Of a stretch of DNA of 64,000 nt, positions 42,259-50,575 are shown piece after piece. Made by a program: the position numbers and the translations under genes. This DNA comes from Pseudopedobacter sp038243635 (GTDB lineage: Bacteria > Bacteroidota > Bacteroidia > Sphingobacteriales > Sphingobacteriaceae), in contig JBBSQW010000011.1 of NCBI GenBank assembly GCA_038243635.1, positions 50,152 to 114,151 on the forward strand, read 5' to 3'. Under the pieces are notes generated by a model. It was not told where the DNA came from. It searched no databases and worked only from the letters and a program-made list of their open reading frames with translations. Position 1 is the stretch's first letter. Each line of letters opens with the position of its first letter.

Positions 42259-43851
42259 CTAATTAACGTCTATGCCAAAAACAACTTCAGCCAAACCAAT
42301 CTCATCTGGCGAAGCCGGCAAAATATATGTCACACCCATTTCATCAAATTTTACCCCGGTTGATTTACCAATAGAAACGACTTGCTGACCCGGTTGCAGT
42401 AAATTATCAGCAAAATAAGCATCTACATTAGACGGGCTGGTAAACACTAAAACATCTGCATAAGTTGGCTCAACTTCTTCCTCTAAAATAGTTTCGTAAA
42501 TTACCATTTCTACAATTTTGGTATCCTCAGAAAGACTTTGTTTAATGCTACGTAATGAATCTTTTGCTAATGGAAATAAAACTGTAGTTCCGTTTGCTAC
42601 AACTGCAAATTCTTTTGAAATTTCTGCCGTGTCACTACTTTCTCCTACAAAAGAAACCGTTTTGCCTAAAGCTCTTAAAGCATCTTCTGACCCACGACCA
42701 ACCACGCCAAACTTAATATCCTTTGGCAACAATGGTTCTAGTGAAAAAAAGTATTCGATTCCATTTTTGCTACTAAAGAAAATCCAATCAACTTGTTTAA
42801 AAACGTAAGAATCTAACTTATGAATGGTAGGTACTGTTCTAATTAAAGACTTAGCTTCAATTTCGATATTATGCTTGCGTAAAGCTTTGCCAAAATAGCT
42901 TTGTTCGCTTAGTTCTCTTGAAATAAACACCTTTTTAGGAAGTTTACGATTTGGAATATCAAACTTCTCCAATATCATTTCCGCTAAACCTTCGGTGCTT
43001 TTTGAAGTAATGTAAAGCCTATCCGGAAATTCATCCTGATCAATCGATTTTGTTGTCCAAACATGGAACAAACCATCTTCATCTTTCTCACAATAACAAC
43101 CTAATGGCATGTGGCAACCACCATCAAATAAGTTTAACACCTTACGTTCTACAGCAATTCTTTCGGCAACAGCGCTATCATTAATCTGTTGTAAAACATT
43201 AAAAAGCTCTTGATCTTCTTCCCTAATTTGAACCGCTAAAACACCTTGCGATGGCGCTGGAACTAACTCTGCTGTTGGCTCAATTACCTCGATATAAAAT
43301 TCTGATAAATCTAATTTTAAACGACTAATTCCTGCTTTCGCCATAATAATGGCATCGTATTTTTCGTCCCGCAGTTTTTGGATACGCGTATTTACGTTTC
43401 CTCTTAGGTTTTCGAATTCTAAATCGGGACGAACGGCTAAAAGTTGTGATTGTCTACGGTTAGATGAAGTGCCTACAATCCCGTTATGTTTTACGGATAA
43501 TTTTTTTGAAGAATCTACACAGTCTTTCAAAATCAAGATTACCTCTGAAGGGTCTTCTCTTTCTGAAACTGCAGCTATAATTAAGCCTGGAGGGTTTACA
43601 GTAGGTAAGTCTTTATGCGAGTGTACGGCTAAATCAACAGACTTTTCAAGTAAATGTTCTTCCAACTCTTTAGTAAAAAAACCTTTACCTTCTAACTTAT
43701 CTAATCTTAAGTTTAGAATACTATCGCCCTGAGTTTTAATGATTTTTAACTCCGCTTCGATATTGATTGCAGCAAGCCTATCTTTGATATAGTTTGCTTG
43801 CCATAAAGCAAGGTCACTACCACGAGTTCCTATAGTGATTATTCTGTCCAA
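42259..43851 (-). CDS. Fused hydroxymethylbilane synthase and uroporphyrinogen-III synthase
   Basis: A 530-residue HemC-HemD fusion. Residues 1 to about 300 are hydroxymethylbilane synthase: IGTRGSDLALWQA at 7-19, the catalytic Asp in HSHKDLP (D81), the arginine-rich GTSSNRRQSQLLA, and the dipyrromethane cofactor Cys C246 in FDGGCHMPLG. From about residue 305 (LPKKVFISRELSEQ) to the end is a HemD-like uroporphyrinogen-III synthase with the usual weakly conserved two-lobed pattern (IFFSSKNGIEYFF; VFTSPSNVDAYF). The fusion would channel unstable hydroxymethylbilane to ring closure. It follows hemA by 87 bases. Confidence 0.93.
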   Translation of the reverse strand: MDRIITIGTRGSDLALWQANYIKDRLAAINIEAELKIIKTQGDSILNLRLDKLEGKGFFTKELEEHLLEKSVDLAVHSHKDLPTVNPPGLIIAAVSEREDPSEVILILKDCVDSSKKLSVKHNGIVGTSSNRRQSQLLAVRPDLEFENLRGNVNTRIQKLRDEKYDAIIMAKAGISRLKLDLSEFYIEVIEPTAELVPAPSQGVLAVQIREEDQELFNVLQQINDSAVAERIAVERKVLNLFDGGCHMPLGCYCEKDEDGLFHVWTTKSIDQDEFPDRLYITSKSTEGLAEMILEKFDIPNRKLPKKVFISRELSEQSYFGKALRKHNIEIEAKSLIRTVPTIHKLDSYVFKQVDWIFFSSKNGIEYFFSLEPLLPKDIKFGVVGRGSEDALRALGKTVSFVGESSDTAEISKEFAVVANGTTVLFPLAKDSLRSIKQSLSEDTKIVEMVIYETILEEEVEPTYADVLVFTSPSNVDAYFADNLLQPGQQVVSIGKSTGVKFDEMGVTYILPASPDEIGLAEVVFGIDVN

Positions 43852-43938
43852 AATGTATGATTATATTGCAAAAATAGAATTAACAATTAGCTTTGCCCAT
43901 TGATTTCCAGAAAATTAATGATTTGTGTTGATTATGAC

Positions 43939-45168
43939 TTAATCGTTATTAACTAAAATATTTTTAGCCATAACCATTGGAACGCTAATGTATTTTTTCT
44001 CCATATAGCTCATTACTTTTTCCAATACCAACCTCGAATTTTCGTCTAAAGCGTTCACTTCATCAGCAAATACAGCATTTAGCGCTCTTTCTTTAATTTC
44101 CTTTATTTTAACAGGCACTTCACGCATTGCAAGTTCTACTCTGCGTTGCTTTAAAAGTGGCTTAAATTCTTTAATATTCTGCTCTATAATAGCTTCACCA
44201 TTGATCAATTCATGGTAACGTTCTTGCAAGTTTCTTTGTGCAATCTCTTTTAACGATTCAACCTCAATATATTGAACGCTATGATTAAGTAAAACTTGCG
44301 GATCAACATCATTTGGAATAGCTAAATCAACAACAACTTTGCTACTTGTATCGCCATTTAAAAGTTTGGCGTAAAGTTCTGATGTGATAATAGGTTCTTT
44401 GGAAGATGTACAGGTAATAATTACATCAAAACCTTTATCAAAATTTTGGAGTTCAGCTAAATCAAAAGCTTCGCCACCCAACTGTTTTGCTAAATCTTGT
44501 GCTTTACTAAACGTTCTGTTAAAAACAGAGAAGTTAGTGTAGGTATGTTTTTTTAGATATTTAGCGATATTTTGGTTGGTTTCGCCAGCACCAATAATTA
44601 AAATCCTTGATTTAGAGCAAACATTAAGCTCTCTTAAACGTCGGTAAGCTAAAGAAACTACTGATATTGGGTTTTTAGAAATATTTGTATAAGTATAAAC
44701 CTCTTTTGCCGTTTTTACAACTCGGTTCATGATCAACCTCAGGTAATCTCCAGTGAAACCTTTTAATCTACACTCTTCGTAACTTTTTCTTACTTGTGCT
44801 AAAATCTCTTTCTCGCCAACTACCAAACTCTCTAATGAGCTAGAAACACGCATTAAATGATTAAGTGCACTCTCTCGTTCAAAAACTAAAGCGTTTTCCA
44901 CAATTAATTCTAATTGTGACGTAAGTAATTTATCGCTGTGTAAAGCCTGTAAAAAAGAACGAACAAAATCCTTATCTAATTCTTGACTAGCGGTAAAAAC
45001 GAATTCTACCCTGTTACAAGTTGCCAAATAGAAAATCTCTGGAATATCAAATTTAGATTTCACAAATTGAAGCCTTTCTTCGCTGGCTTCGTTACACAAA
45101 ACCAAACAGCCCAACTCTTTCAAATCAATTTGTTTGTGCGTAAAAGCTATAACCTTTAAATCCTTCAA
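43939..45168 (-). CDS. hemA: Glutamyl-tRNA reductase
   Basis: HemA reduces glutamyl-tRNA to glutamate 1-semialdehyde, the committed and usually regulated step of C5 haem synthesis. The 409-residue enzyme has the catalytic Cys C51 in LATCNRVEFV, the substrate loop SSLESLVVGEKEILAQV (about 110-126), the NADPH-binding IIGAGETNQN (about 195-204) and a C-terminal dimerisation helix bundle. It is the first gene of the haem region and has a good promoter -7 match 23 bases before its ATG. Confidence 0.96.
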   Translation of the reverse strand: MKDLKVIAFTHKQIDLKELGCLVLCNEASEERLQFVKSKFDIPEIFYLATCNRVEFVFTASQELDKDFVRSFLQALHSDKLLTSQLELIVENALVFERESALNHLMRVSSSLESLVVGEKEILAQVRKSYEECRLKGFTGDYLRLIMNRVVKTAKEVYTYTNISKNPISVVSLAYRRLRELNVCSKSRILIIGAGETNQNIAKYLKKHTYTNFSVFNRTFSKAQDLAKQLGGEAFDLAELQNFDKGFDVIITCTSSKEPIITSELYAKLLNGDTSSKVVVDLAIPNDVDPQVLLNHSVQYIEVESLKEIAQRNLQERYHELINGEAIIEQNIKEFKPLLKQRRVELAMREVPVKIKEIKERALNAVFADEVNALDENSRLVLEKVMSYMEKKYISVPMVMAKNILVNND

Positions 45169-45190
45169 TTACAATGTTTTTAGACAGCTA

Positions 45191-45198
45191 CAAAAGTA
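45191..45198 (-). promoter_or_regulatory. Putative -7 promoter element for hemA
   Basis: On the minus strand TACTTTTG matches TAnnTTTG and ends 23 bases before the hemA ATG. A TTG word lies upstream but not at the ideal spacing. Confidence 0.45.
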
Positions 45199-45372
45199 AC
45201 CTAGCAAGCCATACAATATGTCAATTATTTGTCAATTGAAATAATTTAGAAGAAGTATAAATAGCCTTTTTATGCTTTAAATCATTTTTAAACCCAATAA
45301 TTGGCTTGTTCTCAGTACAAAACTACGTTTCCGCATTGTTAATATTTAATGATTGCTTGGGAGAACAAAAAC

Positions 45373-46209
45373 TTACTTGATGAGGTTATACAACTCATCC
45401 AATTTTGGCGAAAGTACAATTTCAATTCTTCGGTTTTTACTTCTATCATCCGCTGAGTTGCCCAATTCAATTGGCTGATATTGCCCTTTACCCGTCGCAG
45501 TTAAACGTTCTGGCGAGATAGCCTGTAATTGTGTTAGATAACGCACTACGGAGGTTGCTCTTAGTACACTTAGATCCCAGTTATCTTTAATTTGTCCGAG
45601 GTTTCCTACTTTTTGGTTATCAGTATGGCCTTCTACCGCGATATTAATTTCTGGTTGTGTGTTTAACACCTTAGCCAGCTCTTGCAAAGCTTGCTTTCCT
45701 TTATCATCAATCACAATTGAACCGGTGCTGAAAAGTAATTTATCACTCAACGAAACGTAAACTTTACCATTTTTAATTTCTACCGTTAAACCGTTTTCTT
45801 GAAAACCTAATAAAGCCTTCTGTAGTTTTTCCTTTAACGCGTTAGTTGCCTGATCTCGTTTTCTTAAAATTTCTTCTACTTCTTTCAACCTAGCCTCACG
45901 TTTTTCTAAATCGGTAGAAAGCTTATTAATCTCTGAAGAGCTTTTGGAGCTTAATGCTGTATAATTTGTATTTAAACCTTCTAGCTGCTTGTTTAAATCA
46001 TAGATTTTTGCATTTAGTGTAGCAGTATCCGTTTTTAGATTGGCAATCATCTCGTCCAACGATTGGATTTTAATATTTGCTTGATCCCAACCAACATTTA
46101 AAGAATCTTTTTGCGAAACTAACGCTTCGTATTTCTTTTTTGAAAGAACTACGCAGGAGCTTAAAAATAGTAATACGCAAATGGCTGATAGAATATATTG
46201 CTTTTTCAT
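45373..46209 (-). CDS. OmpA family lipoprotein with coiled coil
   Basis: The 278-residue lipoprotein (lipobox LSSC, Cys19) has a long charged coiled coil from about 25 to 130 (SLDEMIANLKTDTATLN; SSEINKLSTDLEKREARLK) and a C-terminal OmpA-like peptidoglycan-binding domain (about 155-278) including VEGHTDNQKVG and a NRRIEIVLSP ending. It would link a membrane to the cell wall in the manner of Pal or MotB-like proteins. It is the last gene on this strand after DUF2461 (37-base gap), before a 204-base gap upstream of hemA. Confidence 0.92.
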   Translation of the reverse strand: MKKQYILSAICVLLFLSSCVVLSKKKYEALVSQKDSLNVGWDQANIKIQSLDEMIANLKTDTATLNAKIYDLNKQLEGLNTNYTALSSKSSSEINKLSTDLEKREARLKEVEEILRKRDQATNALKEKLQKALLGFQENGLTVEIKNGKVYVSLSDKLLFSTGSIVIDDKGKQALQELAKVLNTQPEINIAVEGHTDNQKVGNLGQIKDNWDLSVLRATSVVRYLTQLQAISPERLTATGKGQYQPIELGNSADDRSKNRRIEIVLSPKLDELYNLIK

Positions 46210-46246
46210 TCTGTAATCGTATAATTTAACCTCAATATATAAATCT

Positions 46247-46924
46247 TTATTGGTTCGCTATGGCCTCTTGTAAAAAATTATTGAGTGGCATAATTTGTTG
46301 TAGCGCTTTTACAACCTCAGATATCACGCCGTTTGTTTGCAATTGCTTATCGCTAAAAGCACTACTAACTGTAAAACTTTTAAGTTTCAATAGTTCGATA
46401 TTTGGGTGGTCTGCCTCGTAGTTTTTTGGCGTAGTTTTCAATTTATCAGTTTGTTGTAAACCGTCCTTAAAAAAAGCTTTAAAGTCATTGTTCGCTAAAA
46501 TCTCTAACAGCTGACTGCCGTTGTAATCAATTTCTTGTCTTATTAATTTTAGATGGGGCGCCTCTGGCATCCACATTCCTCCTGCTACAAAACTGCGCCC
46601 GGGTTGTAACTGCACAAAATACCCCGGACCATGTATTCCTTTAAGACTAGTTGTAATGCTAATTCCGAAATTTGATTTGTAGGGAACTTTGTTTTTACTG
46701 AACCTTACGTCCCGATAAATTCGCTTTACGCTTTTCTTCCCCGTTAATTCTGGAGATACGTGACGGTTAACTTTTCTAAATTCGCTAATTACTTCCTCAG
46801 CGAACGCTTCTACATTTTCTTTAGCCGTTAAATAAAGTGATTTATTCTCCTGAAACCATTCGCGGTCATTATTAACGGCTAAATCATTCAGGAAATCGAA
46901 AGTTTTTGCACTAATCGTGGTCAT
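46247..46924 (-). CDS. DUF2461 domain protein
   Basis: The 225-residue cytosolic protein matches the DUF2461/TIGR02453 family, with typical blocks FLNDLAVNNDREWFQENKS near the N-terminus, KSVKRIYRDVRFSKNKVPYK (about 63-82) and a GPGYFVQLQPGRSFVAGG block (about 95-112). The family has no established biochemical function. The gene overlaps DUF983 by 14 bases and so belongs to the end of the respiratory run, although the link may be only positional. Confidence 0.9.
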   Translation of the reverse strand: MTTISAKTFDFLNDLAVNNDREWFQENKSLYLTAKENVEAFAEEVISEFRKVNRHVSPELTGKKSVKRIYRDVRFSKNKVPYKSNFGISITTSLKGIHGPGYFVQLQPGRSFVAGGMWMPEAPHLKLIRQEIDYNGSQLLEILANNDFKAFFKDGLQQTDKLKTTPKNYEADHPNIELLKLKSFTVSSAFSDKQLQTNGVISEVVKALQQIMPLNNFLQEAIANQ

Positions 46925-47300
46925 AATGTGGAAGATATTTTATCCTTGAAGACATAAAGTACAACAAGATAACTCTGGAATATCTAAAGTTGAATGGCGC
47001 TAAAATTAAGCTACATAAAAATATAATTCCAACATAAATCCATGGTGATTCCGTTTCGCCTGTGATTAGGTAAGTTAAAATACCTACTGTTACCGACAAA
47101 GCCACATTTATAGCATAACTAATGTACATCGCTGCGTAAAAATAGCCCGGCTCTAACTCGTACTTTAAATTACATTTGGGACAGTTGATATGCATTTTTT
47201 GCGACGACCATCCGTACATCGAATTCTTAAACAAATCTCCTCGCCTACAACGCGGACATTTGGCATTGATGACTGCCTGTAACTTTGGGGTTTCTGTCAT
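46911..47300 (-). CDS. DUF983 zinc-ribbon membrane protein
   Basis: This protein has two CxxC knuckles (CPRCRRGD and CPKCNL) forming a zinc ribbon at its N-terminus, then two transmembrane segments, as in DUF983 proteins that are often found with cytochrome oxidase genes. I favour the ATG at 47300 (129 residues, MTETPKLQAV), preceded by a purine-rich AAAAGAG; an ATG at 47330 overlapping the previous stop as TAATG would add ten residues. The function is unknown, and a role in oxidase assembly is inferred from context. Confidence 0.85.
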   Translation of the reverse strand: MTETPKLQAVINAKCPRCRRGDLFKNSMYGWSSQKMHINCPKCNLKYELEPGYFYAAMYISYAINVALSVTVGILTYLITGETESPWIYVGIIFLCSLILAPFNFRYSRVILLYFMSSRIKYLPHYDHD

Positions 47301-47329
47301 AATCTCTTTTGCTATTAAGCCGAGAATCA

Positions 47330-47605
47330 TTAGTTTAAGTTGATTTTTTCAGTCTTCATGTCTAAATTAACATCTTTTTTGCGGTACTTTTTGTACCATA
47401 AAAATCCAATTCCTGCGACAACCAAATAAGGCGCTGCCAGCAAATACATGATACCGCCATTTAACCCACTACCAACTGTACCTCCAGATTTTAAATTAGA
47501 TTCGATAGTTGCTTGGCACATAGAGCATTGCGCAAAGGTTACATTTGCTAACAATACAAAGGCAACTGCAAATAAAAGAGATAACAAAATTTTTGAATGC
47601 TTCAT
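47330..47605 (-). CDS. Small secreted/membrane protein with CxxC, unknown
   Basis: A 91-residue protein with a signal peptide (1-25, ends TFAQ), a CSMC motif at about 27-30 in the extracytoplasmic part, one hydrophobic segment (about 50-70) and a basic tail. The CxxC just outside the membrane could bind a metal or take part in thiol exchange for oxidase assembly, but this is inference. It lies between the DUF420 gene (10-base gap) and DUF983. The family is not recognised. Confidence 0.75.
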   Translation of the reverse strand: MKHSKILLSLLFAVAFVLLANVTFAQCSMCQATIESNLKSGGTVGSGLNGGIMYLLAAPYLVVAGIGFLWYKKYRKKDVNLDMKTEKINLN

Positions 47606-47615
47606 AAAAACAAAT

Positions 47616-48188
47616 TTAAAAATTATAATAAGGAGCTATCATTAAATATACGACTACGCCTGAACTTGTTACATAAAGCCAAATGGGATAGCTGTATCTT
47701 ACCAATTTTTTATGTCGTTCAACTTGCATTTTAAGTCCTCTAAGAAAGCTAATCAATATCAAAGGCAACACGGCTGCAGCAAGAACAATATGAGTAATTA
47801 AGACAACGTAATAAACATAGCGCAAATTGCCCACGGTCAACTTTTCTTGTGCGCTTACAACTCCATCTCCGTTTGCATCACCAAACTTAGTTTCTGGCGC
47901 AAAGTAGTGGAATACTACGTAAGAGATTAAAAAGACAGCAGATAACCCAAAAGTCAAAATATTGATGCGTTTATGCATCTGGATATTCTTTTGTTTGATA
48001 AAATATAAAGACAATAACAGCAATACCGTACAAGTACCATTAATAATTGCATTCAGCTTTGGGAAAAAGTAAATGAAAGACGGAGTAGGGATGGTTACCG
48101 GAATAATTTTACGGTTTAACACAAGCACCAACAATAATACCGCAATAGAAACAGCGGTGATTAATCTTAATATAACTTTGTCGCTCAT
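47616..48188 (-). CDS. DUF420 membrane protein with an EF-hand-like loop
   Basis: A 190-residue membrane protein of about five hydrophobic segments matching DUF420, a family found next to cytochrome oxidase genes (related to CtaM of Firmicutes, which is needed for oxidase maturation). His residues occur at helix ends (MHKRI, VFHYF, ITHIVLA). Between TM3 and TM4 lies GDANGDGVVSAQEK, which fits a calcium-binding EF-hand loop with D, N, D, S and E at positions 1, 3, 5, 9 and 12. The gene is 18 bases downstream of the SCO-like gene. Confidence 0.85.
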   Translation of the reverse strand: MSDKVILRLITAVSIAVLLLVLVLNRKIIPVTIPTPSFIYFFPKLNAIINGTCTVLLLLSLYFIKQKNIQMHKRINILTFGLSAVFLISYVVFHYFAPETKFGDANGDGVVSAQEKLTVGNLRYVYYVVLITHIVLAAAVLPLILISFLRGLKMQVERHKKLVRYSYPIWLYVTSSGVVVYLMIAPYYNF

Positions 48189-48206
48189 GGTAAAATATGA
48201 TTTTTG

Positions 48207-48908
48207 TTACAACTCTGCTTTTATTTTGCGCAGTTCCTCGGTAATTAAAACTTTAATTTCGTCGCTCATCCTCCTAATTTCATCGTCAGATGTTCCCGTG
48301 TAATAACCCCTAATTCTATTCTCGGCATCTAATAAAATCAGTTTATCGCTAAACACAACTTCGCCTTCCTTGGTTTCTAAAGCATTTACAAAAAACTGAT
48401 CCCGAGCTAGCGGATAAACAACTGCAGTATCAGCAAATAAAACATCCCACTTTTGTGGGATTGCGCCAATCTCGCTTTTGTAAAGCGCTAGTTGATCAAC
48501 CGTGTCATTTTTAGGATCTAGATCAATAGAAACAAACCTTATCCGCTTATTGTCCTTAAACTGTGCTTGTAAATTTTTAATTCCTTTATTAAGCGCAGGT
48601 ACAACATCTTTATTGTTGATGTAAAAGAAATTAACGATTGTTAACTGTTGCTTTGCCGTATCAAGCTTAACTATTTTACCATCACTAGCATACAGTTCTG
48701 GAAAAACTATTTGATGATATACAGTGTCGGGAATTTTAACACCGCGTTTTGTACGAAACGTTGAAGCCACCACTTTAGGTCCAAAAACAGGTAGTGGTTT
48801 GTACCTGTTTTTACCTTTTTCCTTAAGTAAATAATACAAAAATCCTGGCAACGCTAATATGGTTACCAGGATTAATATTTTAGCTATAGGAAATTTATTC
48901 CTACTCAT
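48207..48908 (-). CDS. SCO1/SenC-like thioredoxin-fold protein lacking the copper cysteines
   Basis: The 233-residue protein has an N-terminal anchor (about 8-27) and a thioredoxin-like domain resembling SCO1/SenC copper chaperones for the CuA site of oxidase. The copper motif CxxxC should follow the strand IVNFFY, but here the sequence reads NNKDVV, and the whole protein contains no cysteine. The usual C-terminal His ligand is also not evident. It therefore cannot act as a classical thiol copper chaperone. It overlaps the subunit IV gene by 4 bases and so is made with the oxidase. Confidence 0.8.
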   Translation of the reverse strand: MSRNKFPIAKILILVTILALPGFLYYLLKEKGKNRYKPLPVFGPKVVASTFRTKRGVKIPDTVYHQIVFPELYASDGKIVKLDTAKQQLTIVNFFYINNKDVVPALNKGIKNLQAQFKDNKRIRFVSIDLDPKNDTVDQLALYKSEIGAIPQKWDVLFADTAVVYPLARDQFFVNALETKEGEVVFSDKLILLDAENRIRGYYTGTSDDEIRRMSDEIKVLITEELRKIKAEL

Positions 48909-49246
48909 ATTGTCATGTGACTGTGCAAATAATTCCCTTCAATTAACATCAGCACAATAAAGTAGACGATAAGAACAAGAGAAATCATAAGTCCCGCTTT
49001 GAGGGCATACTTTTCAAACTTTAAGTGCATAAAGAAAGCAACAATATAATAGGCTTTATATAATGTCAAAATTATATAAATTGAATTTCTAACTAAATGA
49101 GGCATCGCTGTTTCTGGCACACCTAACGCAATTACAAACTCGACAACTGTAAGACCCAAGAGTATAAAAAACACTCTCCATATTTTTGCTTTTGTCATTC
49201 CTGCATGTTCTTCCTCATGCGCTAATCCTGTATTTTCTAAAGACAT
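48905..49246 (-). CDS. Cytochrome c oxidase subunit IV family protein
   Basis: A 113-residue protein with three transmembrane helices (about 25-45, 52-72, 82-105), typical of the prokaryotic subunit IV of haem-copper oxidases, which stabilises the complex and has no cofactor. It starts 16 bases after the larger subunit III gene and its end overlaps the SCO-like gene by 4 bases. Confidence 0.9.
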   Translation of the reverse strand: MSLENTGLAHEEEHAGMTKAKIWRVFFILLGLTVVEFVIALGVPETAMPHLVRNSIYIILTLYKAYYIVAFFMHLKFEKYALKAGLMISLVLIVYFIVLMLIEGNYLHSHMTI

Positions 49247-49262
49247 ATTCTTATTGTTTTAA

Positions 49263-49964
49263 TTATACTAAATAGAAAAAAGTAAACACAAACACCCAAA
49301 CTAAATCTACAAAGTGCCAGTATAATCCAATTTTCTCAATCATTAAATAGTGCCCTCTACGTTCGAACACTCCAGTCATTGTCATTATCAGTACGATGAT
49401 ATTAAGAATAACCCCGATAGTTACGTGAAGTCCGTGGAAACCTGTAATGGTAAAAAACAAGTTAGCAAACTGCAGTCCACTTACGCCATCCGCACCCATT
49501 CCTTTTAAAACATCTAATGCTGGAGTTTCTCCCCACCAAAAACCAGTGTGGTGCAGGTGAGTCCACTCTAAAGCTTGGCAGCCTAAGAACATTAAACCTC
49601 CCACAATAGTACCTACCATCCACCAGGTTACCTCTTTCTTTTTGTTGCGATGTCCTGCTTCAACAGCCAATACCATTGTAACGGAACTCATAATTAAAAT
49701 GAATGTCATTACGCCAACGAAAACCAATGGTGCACCTGAGTCAGTTATACCAGGAATAGATTGGAAAACAATATCTGGATCAGGCCAACTTGTTTTACTG
49801 AAGCGCTGCGCTCCGTAATAAATTAAAAATGCAGAAAATGTGAACGCATCTGATAAAAGAAAAATCCACATCATCAGTTTACCATACTCTATCGAGAATG
49901 GCGATCTGCCTCCACTCCATGGGGTGGTTTTAACTTCGTCTAATTGTGCTGTTGTATCCATCAA
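49263..49964 (-). CDS. Cytochrome c oxidase subunit III (233-residue copy)
   Basis: A seven-helix type subunit III of 233 residues with the family blocks WIFLLSDAFTFSAFLIYYG, FTITGFHGLHVTIGVI and a final YWHFVDLVWVFVFTFFY. The conserved Glu and His residues of subunit III are present in the last helices. Subunit III binds lipid and helps keep proton uptake and turnover stable. It follows a second, shorter subunit III gene, 32 bases upstream. Confidence 0.93.
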   Translation of the reverse strand: MMDTTAQLDEVKTTPWSGGRSPFSIEYGKLMMWIFLLSDAFTFSAFLIYYGAQRFSKTSWPDPDIVFQSIPGITDSGAPLVFVGVMTFILIMSSVTMVLAVEAGHRNKKKEVTWWMVGTIVGGLMFLGCQALEWTHLHHTGFWWGETPALDVLKGMGADGVSGLQFANLFFTITGFHGLHVTIGVILNIIVLIMTMTGVFERRGHYLMIEKIGLYWHFVDLVWVFVFTFFYLV

Positions 49965-49996
49965 ATATTAATTTGTAATTCTCGAGTAAAATTTTA

Positions 49997-50575
49997 TTAG
50001 TTCAAAAGTAAGAAAAGGTATAAATATATCCATACAATATCTACAAAATGCCAAAATATAGAAGTTATTTGCATTCTGAAGGTATTCTTGATACTTGGTA
50101 ATTGTCCGTAGCTACTTTTAATAGCGGTTAAAAGCATAATCAACCCGGCTACTATGTGCAAAACGTGAAATAAACTCAATGCATATACGAAGGTAATAGT
50201 AGCGTTTGAGTTAACGAAAAAGATGCCCAGATTAGTCCAAACCGTCCACCCGTAAACTTGTAATCCTATAAAAACAAGTCCTAAAATAAATGTAGCCCAA
50301 AGCCATAATTTCTGTTTTGCAAACTGCAGTTTATTGGCACTTAAAGATGCCATAAACATGGTTAAGCTACTAATTACAATAACTACGGTACTGTACATAA
50401 AAGCTTTAGGTAGCTCAACGTTTAAAGATTTTTCTGCACCACTACCAGCGTAAACAATAAAGCCACTGGTTAAGCCTGCAAAAAAAATAATTGACGAAAC
50501 AATAAAAAGCCACAACACAAACTTTTTTGGTTGTAAACTATGTTTGTCTAAATCATTATTAATTACCATATCCAT
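49997..50575 (-). CDS. Cytochrome c oxidase subunit III (192-residue copy)
   Basis: A shorter subunit III-like protein of 192 residues with five transmembrane helices, containing ALSLFHVLHIVAGLIMLL and the ending SIFWHFVDIVWIYLYLFLL, which parallel the last helices of the longer copy. It starts inside the ctaB stop (TAATG, 1-base overlap) and is followed by the longer copy. Two tandem subunit III genes suggest either a divided function or alternative subunits, though this pairing occurs in other Bacteroidota. Confidence 0.9.
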   Translation of the reverse strand: MDMVINNDLDKHSLQPKKFVLWLFIVSSIIFFAGLTSGFIVYAGSGAEKSLNVELPKAFMYSTVVIVISSLTMFMASLSANKLQFAKQKLWLWATFILGLVFIGLQVYGWTVWTNLGIFFVNSNATITFVYALSLFHVLHIVAGLIMLLTAIKSSYGQLPSIKNTFRMQITSIFWHFVDIVWIYLYLFLLLN

